A DNA stretch of 64,000 nt, taken from positions 5,362,501-5,426,500 of the forward strand of contig NZ_JAQNDO010000001.1 in assembly GCF_028369105.1 (NCBI RefSeq), given 5' to 3'. The notes below the pieces were generated by a model that saw nothing but the letters and a program-made list of their open reading frames with translations, was not told the DNA's origin and ran no database searches. Source of the DNA: Polyangium mundeleinium. Its GTDB lineage: Bacteria > Myxococcota_A > Polyangia > Polyangiales > Polyangiaceae. Shown here piece by piece: positions 17,105 to 24,679 of the stretch. The number at the start of each line of letters is the position of its first letter. Within the stretch, counting starts at the first letter, position 1. Both the position numbers and the translations under genes were made by a program.

Positions 17105-18511
17105 TCAATCGTCGAGGGACAGGCCGCTCGGGAGGCTGTCCGGGATCAGGTAGAGCTGATTCAACGTCGCCGGATCGGTCAGCGCCGACAGGAACGCCAT
17201 CAGATCCGAGACCTCGGCGTCCGTGAGGCGCGCGCCTTCCACCTTGAGCAAGGGATCGAGCGACCCGAGCAGCAGCTTCCGCGTCTCCTCGCTGCTCTGG
17301 TAGGTGCCCCAGAGCTCGGGCTCGACCTGCTTGTCGTCGTACGCCTTCAAATACGCCTCGGGATCGAGGTGGTGCCGGACGGTGTCTTCGAGGTTTGCGT
17401 ACGCGCCGTTGTGCATCCATGGCCCCTCGAGCTCGATGTTGCGGAGCGAGGGCGTCCGGAACTTGAACCGATCCTCTTCTTTGAGCGTGATCCGCCCGCG
17501 CCCGTAATCGAGCGGCGCCTCGTCGCCCTTGCCCGTGCCGACCTGCGGCGCCGCGATGTTGTGGAACCCGAAATCGGTCTGCAGCGCGCCGCTGTGGCAC
17601 GATCCGCAGTTCGCGCGCCCGTAGAAGAGGAGCGCGCCGCGCTTCTGCGCGTCCGACAGCGCGCCGTGATTGCCTGCGAGATAACGATCGAACGGCGTAT
17701 CGAGCGCCGTGAAGGCGTCGGTCATGAAGGCGGCCGTCGCCTCGGCCAGGTGCACCACGTTGATATCGGCCTCCGTCTTGCCCGGGAAGGCCGCGAGCAG
17801 CGCGTCCTTGTAAAATGGGACGGCCATCGCGCGCGCCACGACGAGCGGCCAGATCTTCGCGAAATCGTCGTTCGTGAGGTCGGCCATTTCGTTCGCGTTC
17901 CCCTTCACGTCGAGCTCGCCCGGGAAGCCGCGCATCTCCTCGTCCGGCGTGATCGGGATGATGAAGAAGGCCGCGAGCGCATTCGAAAAATCCTGCGGCG
18001 TCGCGTCGCCCGCGGGGGAGATGTACCCGTCCGTCGGATTGCCGCCGAGCCGGCCGTCCCAGAACATCGTGTCCCAGCCCTTGACGCCCCGGTTCCAGAT
18101 CGAGAGCGTATTCCGGGCCAAAAACAGGCTCTTGTCCCCGTGCACCCGTTGCGGCCCGAGCCCCGTCGCGCCCTGGCCGCGGGATTGGCTTTGCCCGTCC
18201 GCGGATCCGAGCATGGGATGATGGCACGTGCTGCAGGCGATGTTCCGCCGGCCGCTCAGCTCTTTCTCGAAGAAGAGCAATTGGCCGAGCTCGACGAGCC
18301 CCGGATCCTGCGCCGCAGGTTTCTCCACGGGCTTCACGCCCTCGGCCTCGAGCAGCGCCGTGAGCTCTTGATCGAGGGCCGGCGCGATCGGCCCTGTGCC
18401 CTCGCCATTCTCCCCGCCACAAGCGCCGAGCAGCGCCACCGACGTCACCACACCCAAAAGCACCCGTGACGCACTCATGCGCCGTCGTCCGTTCTCCGCA
18501 GATAAGTTCAT
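17105..18511 (-). CDS. Di-heme cytochrome c peroxidase/MauG-family lipoprotein
   Basis: ATG 18511 has AGGAGG seven bases upstream. The 468-aa product has a lipoprotein signal (lipobox L-L-G-A-C near residue 26), so it is tethered in the periplasm. Two c-type heme sites are present: C-S-T-C-H (~75) and C-G-S-C-H (~308). Other CCP landmarks are F-F-E-K-E-L-S-G and F-R-T-P-S-L-R-N. Members reduce H2O2 with electrons from cytochrome c or, like MauG, oxidise proteins. It is divergent from a NorR-type activator, and a sigma54-like promoter lies 52 bp upstream of the ATG. It converges with the kinase gene (3 bp gap). Confidence 0.85.
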   Translation of the reverse strand: MNLSAENGRRRMSASRVLLGVVTSVALLGACGGENGEGTGPIAPALDQELTALLEAEGVKPVEKPAAQDPGLVELGQLLFFEKELSGRRNIACSTCHHPMLGSADGQSQSRGQGATGLGPQRVHGDKSLFLARNTLSIWNRGVKGWDTMFWDGRLGGNPTDGYISPAGDATPQDFSNALAAFFIIPITPDEEMRGFPGELDVKGNANEMADLTNDDFAKIWPLVVARAMAVPFYKDALLAAFPGKTEADINVVHLAEATAAFMTDAFTALDTPFDRYLAGNHGALSDAQKRGALLFYGRANCGSCHSGALQTDFGFHNIAAPQVGTGKGDEAPLDYGRGRITLKEEDRFKFRTPSLRNIELEGPWMHNGAYANLEDTVRHHLDPEAYLKAYDDKQVEPELWGTYQSSEETRKLLLGSLDPLLKVEGARLTDAEVSDLMAFLSALTDPATLNQLYLIPDSLPSGLSLDD

Positions 18512-18562
18512 GCTCGTCCTCCTCACGCCTCGCGACCCTACGCCCCCCTCCAGGGCGCGACG

Positions 18563-18579
18563 GGCACAGCACGTACCAG
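18563..18579 (-). promoter_or_regulatory. Putative sigma54 (-24/-12) promoter of the peroxidase gene
   Basis: On the minus strand the site reads CTGGTACGTGCTGTGCC, with GG and GC exactly 10 nt apart as sigma54 requires. It matches YTGGCACG at 7 of 8 positions in the -24 part, and has TGC in the -12 part. Transcription would start near 18552, ~40 nt before ATG 18511. The divergent sigma54 activator and upstream palindromes support the call. Confidence 0.6.
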
Positions 18580-18632
18580 CGTGTCCAAATCTGTAACCCC
18601 GCGATTTCGCTCGATCCCGCCGCGCGCCACCG

Positions 18633-18648
18633 CACCGACGGGTCGGTG
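18633..18648. promoter_or_regulatory. Palindromic activator site 1
   Basis: CACCGACGGGTCGGTG is a 14-of-16 palindrome, ~55 bp upstream of the -24 element of the peroxidase promoter. It is one of three copies between the divergent genes. Confidence 0.6.
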
Positions 18649-18671
18649 TGCATCGAAATATCGTTGCGCGA

Positions 18672-18687
18672 CACCGACCGGTCGGTG
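18672..18687. promoter_or_regulatory. Palindromic activator site 2 (perfect)
   Basis: CACCGACCGGTCGGTG is a perfect 16-bp palindrome, 39 bp from site 1 and 58 bp before the regulator's ATG. It is the best copy of the presumed enhancer box. Confidence 0.65.
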
Positions 18688-18693
18688 CCCGGA

Positions 18694-18709
18694 CACCGAG
18701 GGGTCGTTG
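18694..18709. promoter_or_regulatory. Palindromic activator site 3 (degenerate)
   Basis: CACCGAGGGGTCGTTG matches site 2 at 13 of 16 positions and starts 22 bp (about two helical turns) after it. Three sites upstream of a sigma54 promoter recall the NorR-norVW layout. Confidence 0.5.
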
Positions 18710-18744
18710 CGTGCGCCGGGACGGGTCGGATAGTCTCGGACCGT

Positions 18745-20310
18745 ATGAACCTGGACGATTGGGTCACCGCGAGTACGCACGAGCTCGCGGACCTGGCGCA
18801 GCTCGCGGACGGGACGCCGGACGCGCTCGACGAGCTCTTGCAGCGGGGCCTCGAATGGCTCGGCCGCATTGCGCCTTACGATCTCGCGGTCGTCTTCGAG
18901 CTCGAAGGCCCCTTGCTCCGCGCGAAGGCCGGGCGCGGCTCGCTCTTCCGGCCCGAGGTCCGCGAGGTTCGGATTCACCTCGACCATTTCCCCTCCCTTC
19001 GGCTCGCCATCGAGGAGCGTCGCTGCCGTGTCTTCACGGAGGACGATCACGCCCACGGGGACGGGGATATCTTTGATGGATTCATGGATTTTCCGCACGG
19101 CCACGCGTGCATGATCGTGCCCCTCGTGACGGGCTCCGAGGTCTTCGGCGTCATGTCGATCGACCGCGCGCGGTGCGGCCATTATCCGAGCGCCGTCGTG
19201 GATCTCGCCGAGGTCTTCGGGCGCCTGCTCGCGCTCTCGATCCATTGCATCCGGCAAAACCAGAAGCTCGCCCGCGCGAGCCTCGAAAGCGAGGAGCGGG
19301 CCGCCGCGCTCGCGCGCCGCATCGGCGAGATCACCGAGGATGCCTCCGTGCTCGGCGACAGCGACAATGCCCAGGTGCGCGAGCTCGCGCGGCAGGCGGT
19401 CCTCGTCGCGGGGACGAGCTCGACCGTGCTCCTCATCGGCGAGACCGGCACCGGCAAGGAGCGGCTGGCGCGCTTCATTCACGAAAAAAGCCCGCGCGGC
19501 AAGCGCCCGTTCGTCCCCGTGAATTGCGCGGCCTTGCCCTCGGGGACCCTCGAAAGCGAGCTCTTCGGCCACGAGCGCGGGGCCTTCTCGGGCGCCTTGC
19601 GGGCCCGCCCCGGCCTCTTTCGCGCCGCGGACGGCGGGACGTTGTTCCTCGACGAGATCGGCGAGCTGCCGCTCGATCTCCAGGGCAAGCTGCTGCGCGC
19701 ATTGCAGGAAGGCGAGGTCTTGCCCGTAGGCGCGGAGCAGCCGATTCGGGTCTCCGTGCGGGTCATTGCGGCGACCCACGTGGACCTCGAACAAGCCGTG
19801 GGCGCGGGCCAGTTCCGGGGGGATCTTTATTATCGGCTCTCGGTCTACCCGCTGCGCCTCGTGCCGTTGCGCGAGCGCATGGAAGACCTCGCCGCCATTT
19901 GCCGGGTCCTCCTGGAGGAGCTCTCCGCGCGGGTCGGGAAGGCGTCGCTCCGCCTCTCCGCGGGGGCCGAGGAGGCGCTGCGGCAGCACGATTACCCGGG
20001 CAACATTCGCGAGCTCTCGAATATCCTCGAACGCGGGGCCATCCGGGCCGCGGCGGGCACGATCGAGCGCGCGGACCTCGCGCTGTTCGGGCCGCCCGCC
20101 CGCAAACGGCCGGCCGCCGGGGAAGGCGGGGCCACGGAGGCGCTGGTATCGCTCGCCGAAAATGAGCGGCGCCACATCCAGCGGGTGCTCCGGGCGACGG
20201 GCGGTCGCATCTATGGGGAAGGGGGCGCCGCCGAGATCCTCGGCCTGCCCCCCACAACGCTCCAGAGCCGGATGAAGCGTCTCGGATTGCGGCGGGAGAC
20301 AAATGCTTGA
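18745..20310 (+). CDS. NorR-like sigma54-dependent transcriptional activator
   Basis: The 521-aa product starts at ATG 18745. It has a GAF domain (~30-170), a sigma54 AAA+ domain (Walker A GETGTGKE at 232-239, Walker B FLDEIGEL) and a Fis-type helix-turn-helix near 490-515. The GAF domain keeps residues matching the NorR non-heme-iron ligands as I recall them: D108-x-x-D111, C122 in H-A-C, and D140, exactly 18 residues after the Cys. The sigma54-contact loop reads GAFSGA rather than GAFTGA. It probably senses NO or a redox signal and activates the divergent peroxidase gene through the three palindromes. It may also autoregulate, since they lie just before its own start. Confidence 0.85.
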   Translation: MNLDDWVTASTHELADLAQLADGTPDALDELLQRGLEWLGRIAPYDLAVVFELEGPLLRAKAGRGSLFRPEVREVRIHLDHFPSLRLAIEERRCRVFTEDDHAHGDGDIFDGFMDFPHGHACMIVPLVTGSEVFGVMSIDRARCGHYPSAVVDLAEVFGRLLALSIHCIRQNQKLARASLESEERAAALARRIGEITEDASVLGDSDNAQVRELARQAVLVAGTSSTVLLIGETGTGKERLARFIHEKSPRGKRPFVPVNCAALPSGTLESELFGHERGAFSGALRARPGLFRAADGGTLFLDEIGELPLDLQGKLLRALQEGEVLPVGAEQPIRVSVRVIAATHVDLEQAVGAGQFRGDLYYRLSVYPLRLVPLRERMEDLAAICRVLLEELSARVGKASLRLSAGAEEALRQHDYPGNIRELSNILERGAIRAAAGTIERADLALFGPPARKRPAAGEGGATEALVSLAENERRHIQRVLRATGGRIYGEGGAAEILGLPPTTLQSRMKRLGLRRETNA

Positions 20311-20393
20311 CGGAGACGAAAAGGTGCTTGGCGGCGCCGGCGCTCCGCGGGCCTTCTTGTTTGGCGCGCGGCGCCGGTGATACCGTCGGCTCT

Positions 20394-20996
20394 ATGGGGA
20401 AATGGATGGGGAAACGTTGGGGGGATGGGGTGGGGGTTTTTGCGGGGATGGCGCTCGCGGCGATGTCGATGGGGTGTTCCAGCACCACGGCCACGACTCC
20501 GCTCAAGCGACCGAGCGAACCGCTGATCACCGGGGAGCCGCAATGGCCGGAGGACGTGACGCGGCAAGCGGAGCGCACCGATCGCGTCTGTGGCCAGCGC
20601 CAGGCGCAGCTCCTCTATGATTACGAGGAAGCCAAGCAGGAGCAGCAGAAGTTCAAGACCATCATGGGCTCGATCACGGGCGGCGTCGGGACGGTGGGCG
20701 GCGCCGTCGGCGGCGTGGGGGCGTATGTGATCGATTCCCCCGACACGATCAAAACGGTGACAGGCATCACGGGCATCGTGACCGCGGGTCTCGGCGCGGT
20801 GGGCTCGGTCGTGACGCTCGTCATCTCGCCCGGCGAATCGAAGATGCACGGCGCGTCCGCGTCCTTCGCGTCCATCGAGCAAAAACGAGTGGCGGCGCGG
20901 ACCGCCCTCACGCAGAAGGATCCGGGCGCGTGGTCGGAGGAAGAAAAGGCCGCGTGGGACAAGGCCGCCAAAGAGCTCGAAGCGGCGTGTAAATAG
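20394..20996 (+). CDS. Lipoprotein with Gly-rich hydrophobic centre
   Basis: The 200-aa product starts at ATG 20394 (M-G-K-W-M-G-K). It has a lipoprotein signal ending in the lipobox S-M-G-C. A coiled-coil-like helix (E-E-A-K-Q-E-Q-Q-K-F-K) precedes a glycine-rich hydrophobic hairpin (G-G-V-G-T-V-G-G-A-V-G-G-V-G), and a charged C-terminus ends in A-C-K. The glycine-zipper pattern suggests membrane association beyond the lipid anchor. No family is recognised. The gene lies 83 bp after the activator and converges on the SIMPL gene across repeat copy 3. Confidence 0.65.
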   Translation: MGKWMGKRWGDGVGVFAGMALAAMSMGCSSTTATTPLKRPSEPLITGEPQWPEDVTRQAERTDRVCGQRQAQLLYDYEEAKQEQQKFKTIMGSITGGVGTVGGAVGGVGAYVIDSPDTIKTVTGITGIVTAGLGAVGSVVTLVISPGESKMHGASASFASIEQKRVAARTALTQKDPGAWSEEEKAAWDKAAKELEAACK

Positions 20997-21014
20997 AGCC
21001 GGACACGGCTCCTT

Positions 21015-21345
21015 TGGAAGCCGCTGCGCCGGGGTTTCACCCCGGACCCCGACCAGGGGCTATCCGCCCCTGGACCCGGACCAGCCAGGGGCTGGACCCA
21101 AGCTCGATGAACTGCGCGATGCGCAGTTCATCGAACAGGCCCGGTCAAGACCGGCAACGACCCTGCCAACCAAGACAGCCGCGCTGTGGGTTCTGCTGGC
21201 AACCCGGCTTCTTCGTCGGCCTGTTTGAAAAACTGCGCGGAGCGCAGTTTTTCAACCCTGGGTCCAGCCCCTGGCTGGTCCGGGGTCGAGGGGGCGGACA
21301 GCCCCCCGCGGGGTCCGGGGCGGCGCCCCGGCGCGGCGGCTTTCG
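21015..21345. repeat. Multi-hairpin inverted-repeat element, copy 3
   Basis: This fills the 362-bp convergent gap. Inverted termini extend to ~21015 and ~21345 (G-G-A-A-G-C-C-G-C-like ends). Hairpins in order are CCGGGGT-TTC-ACCCCGG (21029-21045), CCAGGGGC-TATCC-GCCCCTGG (21053-21073), CCAGCC-AGG-GGCTGG, a 13-bp arm CGATGAACTGCGC with loop GAT (21105-21133) and a 14-bp arm TTGAAAAACTGCGC with loop GGA (21225-21255). CCAGCC-CCT-GGCTGG and CCGGGGC-GGC-GCCCCGG (21315-21331) close it. It may also serve as a bidirectional terminator. Confidence 0.85.
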
Positions 21346-21358
21346 ATGAGACGCAGGC

Positions 21359-22144
21359 TCACTCCTCGAAATCGAAGCTCGCCGTCACCTGCGTGGTCAC
21401 CCGGATCTCCCCGGGCTCGACCGGGAAGTCGATCACGTTTTCCCCGCCTGCCCCCATCTCGGCGGCGGCGTACATGGCTTGCTGGGGTTCGAAAATTCCC
21501 ACGACCTCCGTCGAGATCGTCCGGTGCCCGCGCAGCTCGACCTTCGCGGCGCCGGCCACGACCCTGGCGTTCGCCTCTGCATCGGCGACGGCCGCCGCGA
21601 GCGCCAGGCGGTGCGCCTCCCGCGGCTGGCTCAGGAAGAAATCGAGCCCGCCGACGACATTGGCACCCGCGCCGAGCGCCGCATCGAGGATGCGCGGGCC
21701 CTGGACACGCAGCGCCTCGAACCCGACGGCGCGCAGGGCGACCGAGAGGCTGCTCTCCGCCTGGTAGCCGATGATCCGCGGCTCCGTGGTTTCCCCGAGC
21801 CCCTCCGGCTGGCGCTCCGGAATGGGCGTCACCGTGATTTCCACGGTCCGCACCTGCAAATCCTGAATGCGGAGGCCCTCCAGCGCTTGAATGACGGACC
21901 GTGTATTCCTCCCGGCGACCGCGCGCGCCTCGGCCAGCGTCTCGGCGCGGGCCCGGATCGAGATGCTCGTGCGCAGCGAATCGGGCGCCACCATGACCTC
22001 CCCGAGCCCGGAGACGGTCACGGTATACGCGTCGGTGTCCTCCGTGTCGGCCGATTTCGAAGGCACCCCTGAAAACGCGGGCGTGGAGACCGCGGACATC
22101 ATGCAGGTCGCGAGCAACGCAAAGAGTTTCGTTGTATTCGTCAT
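21359..22144 (-). CDS. SIMPL (DUF541) domain periplasmic protein
   Basis: The 261-aa product starts at ATG 22144 behind GAAGGAGGGATCG. A signal peptide ends near S-T-P-A-F-S. The rest is a SIMPL domain: V-T-V-S-G-L-G-E-V-M-V-A-P-D, then an A-R-A-V-A-G-R-N-T-R helix, Q-D-L-Q-V-R-T-V-E-I-T-V-T-P, and I-G-Y-Q-A-E-S-S-L-S-V. The F-D-F-E-E end is typical. SIMPL proteins are periplasmic/outer-membrane proteins with unclear roles, linked to oxidative stress in some bacteria. Its leader is duplicated at 32361-32421. Confidence 0.8.
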   Translation of the reverse strand: MTNTTKLFALLATCMMSAVSTPAFSGVPSKSADTEDTDAYTVTVSGLGEVMVAPDSLRTSISIRARAETLAEARAVAGRNTRSVIQALEGLRIQDLQVRTVEITVTPIPERQPEGLGETTEPRIIGYQAESSLSVALRAVGFEALRVQGPRILDAALGAGANVVGGLDFFLSQPREAHRLALAAAVADAEANARVVAGAAKVELRGHRTISTEVVGIFEPQQAMYAAAEMGAGGENVIDFPVEPGEIRVTTQVTASFDFEE

Positions 22145-22202
22145 CGATCCCTCCTTCTGCGTGGGGAATCTAAGGCGAACGGACGGGACCAGAAGGGGGG
22201 AG
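22141..22202 (-). promoter_or_regulatory. Leader of the SIMPL gene (copy A of a duplicated leader)
   Basis: The ~60 bp including the ATG share two blocks with 32361-32421: GTATT(C/T)GTCATCGATCCCT around the start codon, and GGCGAACGGACG(G/C)GACC further upstream, with only the spacer differing. On the minus strand the distal block reads GGTCCCGTCCGCC, a candidate ECF-type promoter. The proximal block carries the ribosome site. Confidence 0.5.
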
Positions 22203-22241
22203 CCCTGGACGTGGAGAGATGCGCCCGCCCGGGCGAGCGGC

Positions 22242-22472
22242 TCAGAAGAGCGTGTAGATGAGCGGCGAGAGCACCGTGCCCGAGAGCGCGAGCACGAGCC
22301 CGAGGATCAGGAGGATCACGAGCACGGGGGAAAGCCAGAGCTTGCGGGTCTCGCGCAGGTAGGCGAAGGCGTCCCGCAGCGTGGACTGGCGCGCCGTCCG
22401 CGCGGCCTCCTCGAACGAGGGCGGCACGTGGCCGGGTTTGTCGTCGTTTTCCGGCGGAGAGGGAGGGGGCAT
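22242..22472 (-). CDS. DUF5989 small membrane protein
   Basis: The 76-aa product starts at ATG 22472. A Pro/Asp-rich N-terminus precedes the family core: L-R-E-T-R-K-L-W-L-S-P-V, one membrane helix, and the C-terminal S-P-L-I-Y-T-L-F. DUF5989 proteins are nearly always encoded with a NodU/CmcH carbamoyltransferase, an SxtJ membrane protein and an SGNH protein. All of these are present upstream, so it is probably a membrane component of that module. The gene starts 2 bp after the carbamoyltransferase stop. Confidence 0.8.
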   Translation of the reverse strand: MPPPSPPENDDKPGHVPPSFEEAARTARQSTLRDAFAYLRETRKLWLSPVLVILLILGLVLALSGTVLSPLIYTLF

Positions 22473-22474
22473 GA

Positions 22475-24679
22475 TCAATACAACCTCAGATAACGCCGCG
22501 GATCGCGGTGCGTGCGCTTGTCGGAGAGGTACGACGCCGCATTCCGGTCGAAGCGGAGGCCGAGCGGATCGCGGCCGAGGAGGGAGCGCGCGAGGGAGAT
22601 CGGCGCGAAGATCACGAGGTAGATGGCGCCGAGCACGAGCGGGCTGATCACGGCGCCGAGCAGCGCGCCGAGCGCCATCCACGCGCGGTACATCCCGCGG
22701 CCGAGCCCGGGGATCTGGGTGCCCGCGAGGAGCGCCGCGCCCGCGAGAGCGCCCGCCACGAGATCTCCGGGGTCGCGGGAGCGTCGCCAGACCACCCCGC
22801 CGAAGACCACGCCGAGGGCGAGGAGCAAGAGCCCGAATTGAAGCAACGTCCGTCGCGAAGGATGGGCGTCCTCGGGGCGGAGCAGGCGATCGAGGAGAGA
22901 CGCGGCGCGCTTCGCCGGGGCGCCCGACGCCGCAAGCGCTGCGAGCGCCGCGGGGGGCTGCTCGTCGCGCAGCAGCAAGAAGCGCTCGAGCACGAGGCCG
23001 TCGAGGTCTGTCCGCGCGAATCCGCGCAGCGCATCCTCCGGCGTACAGACGATCGGCTCGCCGCGCACGTTGAACGAGGTGTTGAGCAGCACCGGGCAGC
23101 CCGTGCGCGCGCGGAAGGCCTGGAGCAGGCGGGCATAAAGGCCATGGCGCGCCTCGTCGACGGTCTGGATGCGCGCCGAGCCGTCGACGTGCGTGGTGGC
23201 TGGCAGGGCAGGCGCGGCCTCCTTTCGCACGGGCACCACGTGCGTCATGTACGGCAGCTCTTCCCCGGGCGCGATGTCGAAGAATCGGAGCGCGTCCTCG
23301 TGGAGCACCGAGGGCGCGAAAGGACGGAACCCCTCCCGGAACTTGATCTTCCGGTTGATCGTGTCCTTCATGCCGGCGACACGCGGGTCGGCCAGGATGG
23401 AGCGGCTGCCGAGCGCGCGGGGGCCGAACTCCATCCTCCCCTGGAAGAAGCCGAGGACCCGCCCCTCGGAGAGCACCTCGGCCGCGCGCGTGACGAGCGC
23501 CTCCTCGTCGAGCTCGTGCGCGCGGAGCCCCGACCCCGCGAGCGTCTTTCCGATCGAGGCCGCGTCGTGGGCCGGGCCGAGCAACGAGGCGCGCTGCGTG
23601 TCCCCTGCGCGCGCCTCGCGCGGCTTGCCGAGGAGGTGGTGCCAGACGAAGAGCGCGACGCCTGCGGCGCTCCCTGCGTCGCCCGCGGCGGGCTGCACCC
23701 AGACCCGCTCGAAGGGACCTTCCCGCCGGATGCGCCCCACGGCCACCGAATTCAATGCACAGCCGCCGCCCAGGCAGAGCTGTTTCGCGCCTGTCTTCTC
23801 GGCGACCGTGCGCGCGAGGCGCAAGAGGATGTCCTCGGTGACGCGCTGGATCGAGGCGGCGACGTCCTTGTGCACCTGCTCGATCGGCGCGCCGGGCGCG
23901 CGGGCCGGGGCCCCGAAGAGGCGCTCGAACGCGGGCGAGATCATGGTCAACCCGCCGAGCCAATCGAAAAAACGCATCTCGAGGCGGAACGACCCGTCCG
24001 GCTTGAGATCGATCATTCGCTCGCGGATGAGCGCCTCGTAGCGGGGCTCGCCATAAGGGGCGAGCCCCATCAACATGTACTCGCCCGTGTTCACCTCGAA
24101 GCCTGCCCACTGGGTGAATGCGGAGTAGAGCAGGCCGAGGGAATGCGGGAAGCGGAGCTCGTGGGAGAGCTCGATCCGGTTGTTTCGGCCGAGCCCGAGG
24201 GTCGTCGTGGACCATTCGCCCACGCCATCCACCGTGAGGATCGCGGCCTCCTCGAAGGGAGAGGGGAAAAACGCAGCGGCGGCGTGGGCCTCGTGGTGGT
24301 CGGTGAACACGAAGGCGCGCCGGTAGCGGCCGTCGAGGCCGCGGGCGAGCTCGCGGGGCAAGAAGAGCTTGCGTTCGAGCCAGGTGGGCAGGCCACGCCG
24401 AAACTGGGGGAAGGTGAACGGGGCGCACGAGAGGTGCGTTTCGAGGATTCGATCCAGCTTGAGGAGCGGCTTCTCGTAGAACGCCACGTGATCGAGGTCC
24501 TCGATTTCGATGCCTGCCTCGGCGAGGCAGGCGGAGACGGCCTTCCGGGGGAACGCGTCGTCGTTCTTCAGGCGCGAGAACCGCTCTTCCTGGGCCGCGG
24601 CGACGATCTCGCCGTCGATGACGAGGGCCGCCGCGGCGTCGTGATAAAAGGCCGAAAGGCCCAGGATCCGCGTGCTCAC
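22475..24679 (-). CDS. Carbamoyltransferase (NodU/CmcH family) fused to SxtJ-like membrane domain
   Basis: The start is GTG 24679, a GTGA overlap with the SGNH gene. The 734-aa product opens with I-L-G-L-S-A-F-Y-H-D-A-A-A-A and the ATP/metal motif HHEAHAAAAFFPS. It continues with the YrdC-like carbamoyl-transfer region G-R-M-E-F-G-P-R-A-L-G-S-R-S-I-L-A and F-N-V-R-G-E-P-I-V. Residues ~590-734 form two to three membrane helices and end with D-P-L-G-L-R-F-D-R-N-A-A-S-Y, the SxtJ signature. These enzymes carbamoylate hydroxyl groups of sugars or natural products using carbamoyl phosphate and ATP. Fusion to SxtJ, usually a separate gene, tethers the enzyme to the membrane. Confidence 0.85.
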   Translation of the reverse strand: MSTRILGLSAFYHDAAAALVIDGEIVAAAQEERFSRLKNDDAFPRKAVSACLAEAGIEIEDLDHVAFYEKPLLKLDRILETHLSCAPFTFPQFRRGLPTWLERKLFLPRELARGLDGRYRRAFVFTDHHEAHAAAAFFPSPFEEAAILTVDGVGEWSTTTLGLGRNNRIELSHELRFPHSLGLLYSAFTQWAGFEVNTGEYMLMGLAPYGEPRYEALIRERMIDLKPDGSFRLEMRFFDWLGGLTMISPAFERLFGAPARAPGAPIEQVHKDVAASIQRVTEDILLRLARTVAEKTGAKQLCLGGGCALNSVAVGRIRREGPFERVWVQPAAGDAGSAAGVALFVWHHLLGKPREARAGDTQRASLLGPAHDAASIGKTLAGSGLRAHELDEEALVTRAAEVLSEGRVLGFFQGRMEFGPRALGSRSILADPRVAGMKDTINRKIKFREGFRPFAPSVLHEDALRFFDIAPGEELPYMTHVVPVRKEAAPALPATTHVDGSARIQTVDEARHGLYARLLQAFRARTGCPVLLNTSFNVRGEPIVCTPEDALRGFARTDLDGLVLERFLLLRDEQPPAALAALAASGAPAKRAASLLDRLLRPEDAHPSRRTLLQFGLLLLALGVVFGGVVWRRSRDPGDLVAGALAGAALLAGTQIPGLGRGMYRAWMALGALLGAVISPLVLGAIYLVIFAPISLARSLLGRDPLGLRFDRNAASYLSDKRTHRDPRRYLRLY

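Noticed and set aside
18633-18709. TetR-family operator boxes
   Set aside because: The ACCGAC-GTCGGT form would suit a TetR protein, but no TetR gene is here, whereas a sigma54 activator and a -24/-12 promoter are. Not excluded, just less supported.
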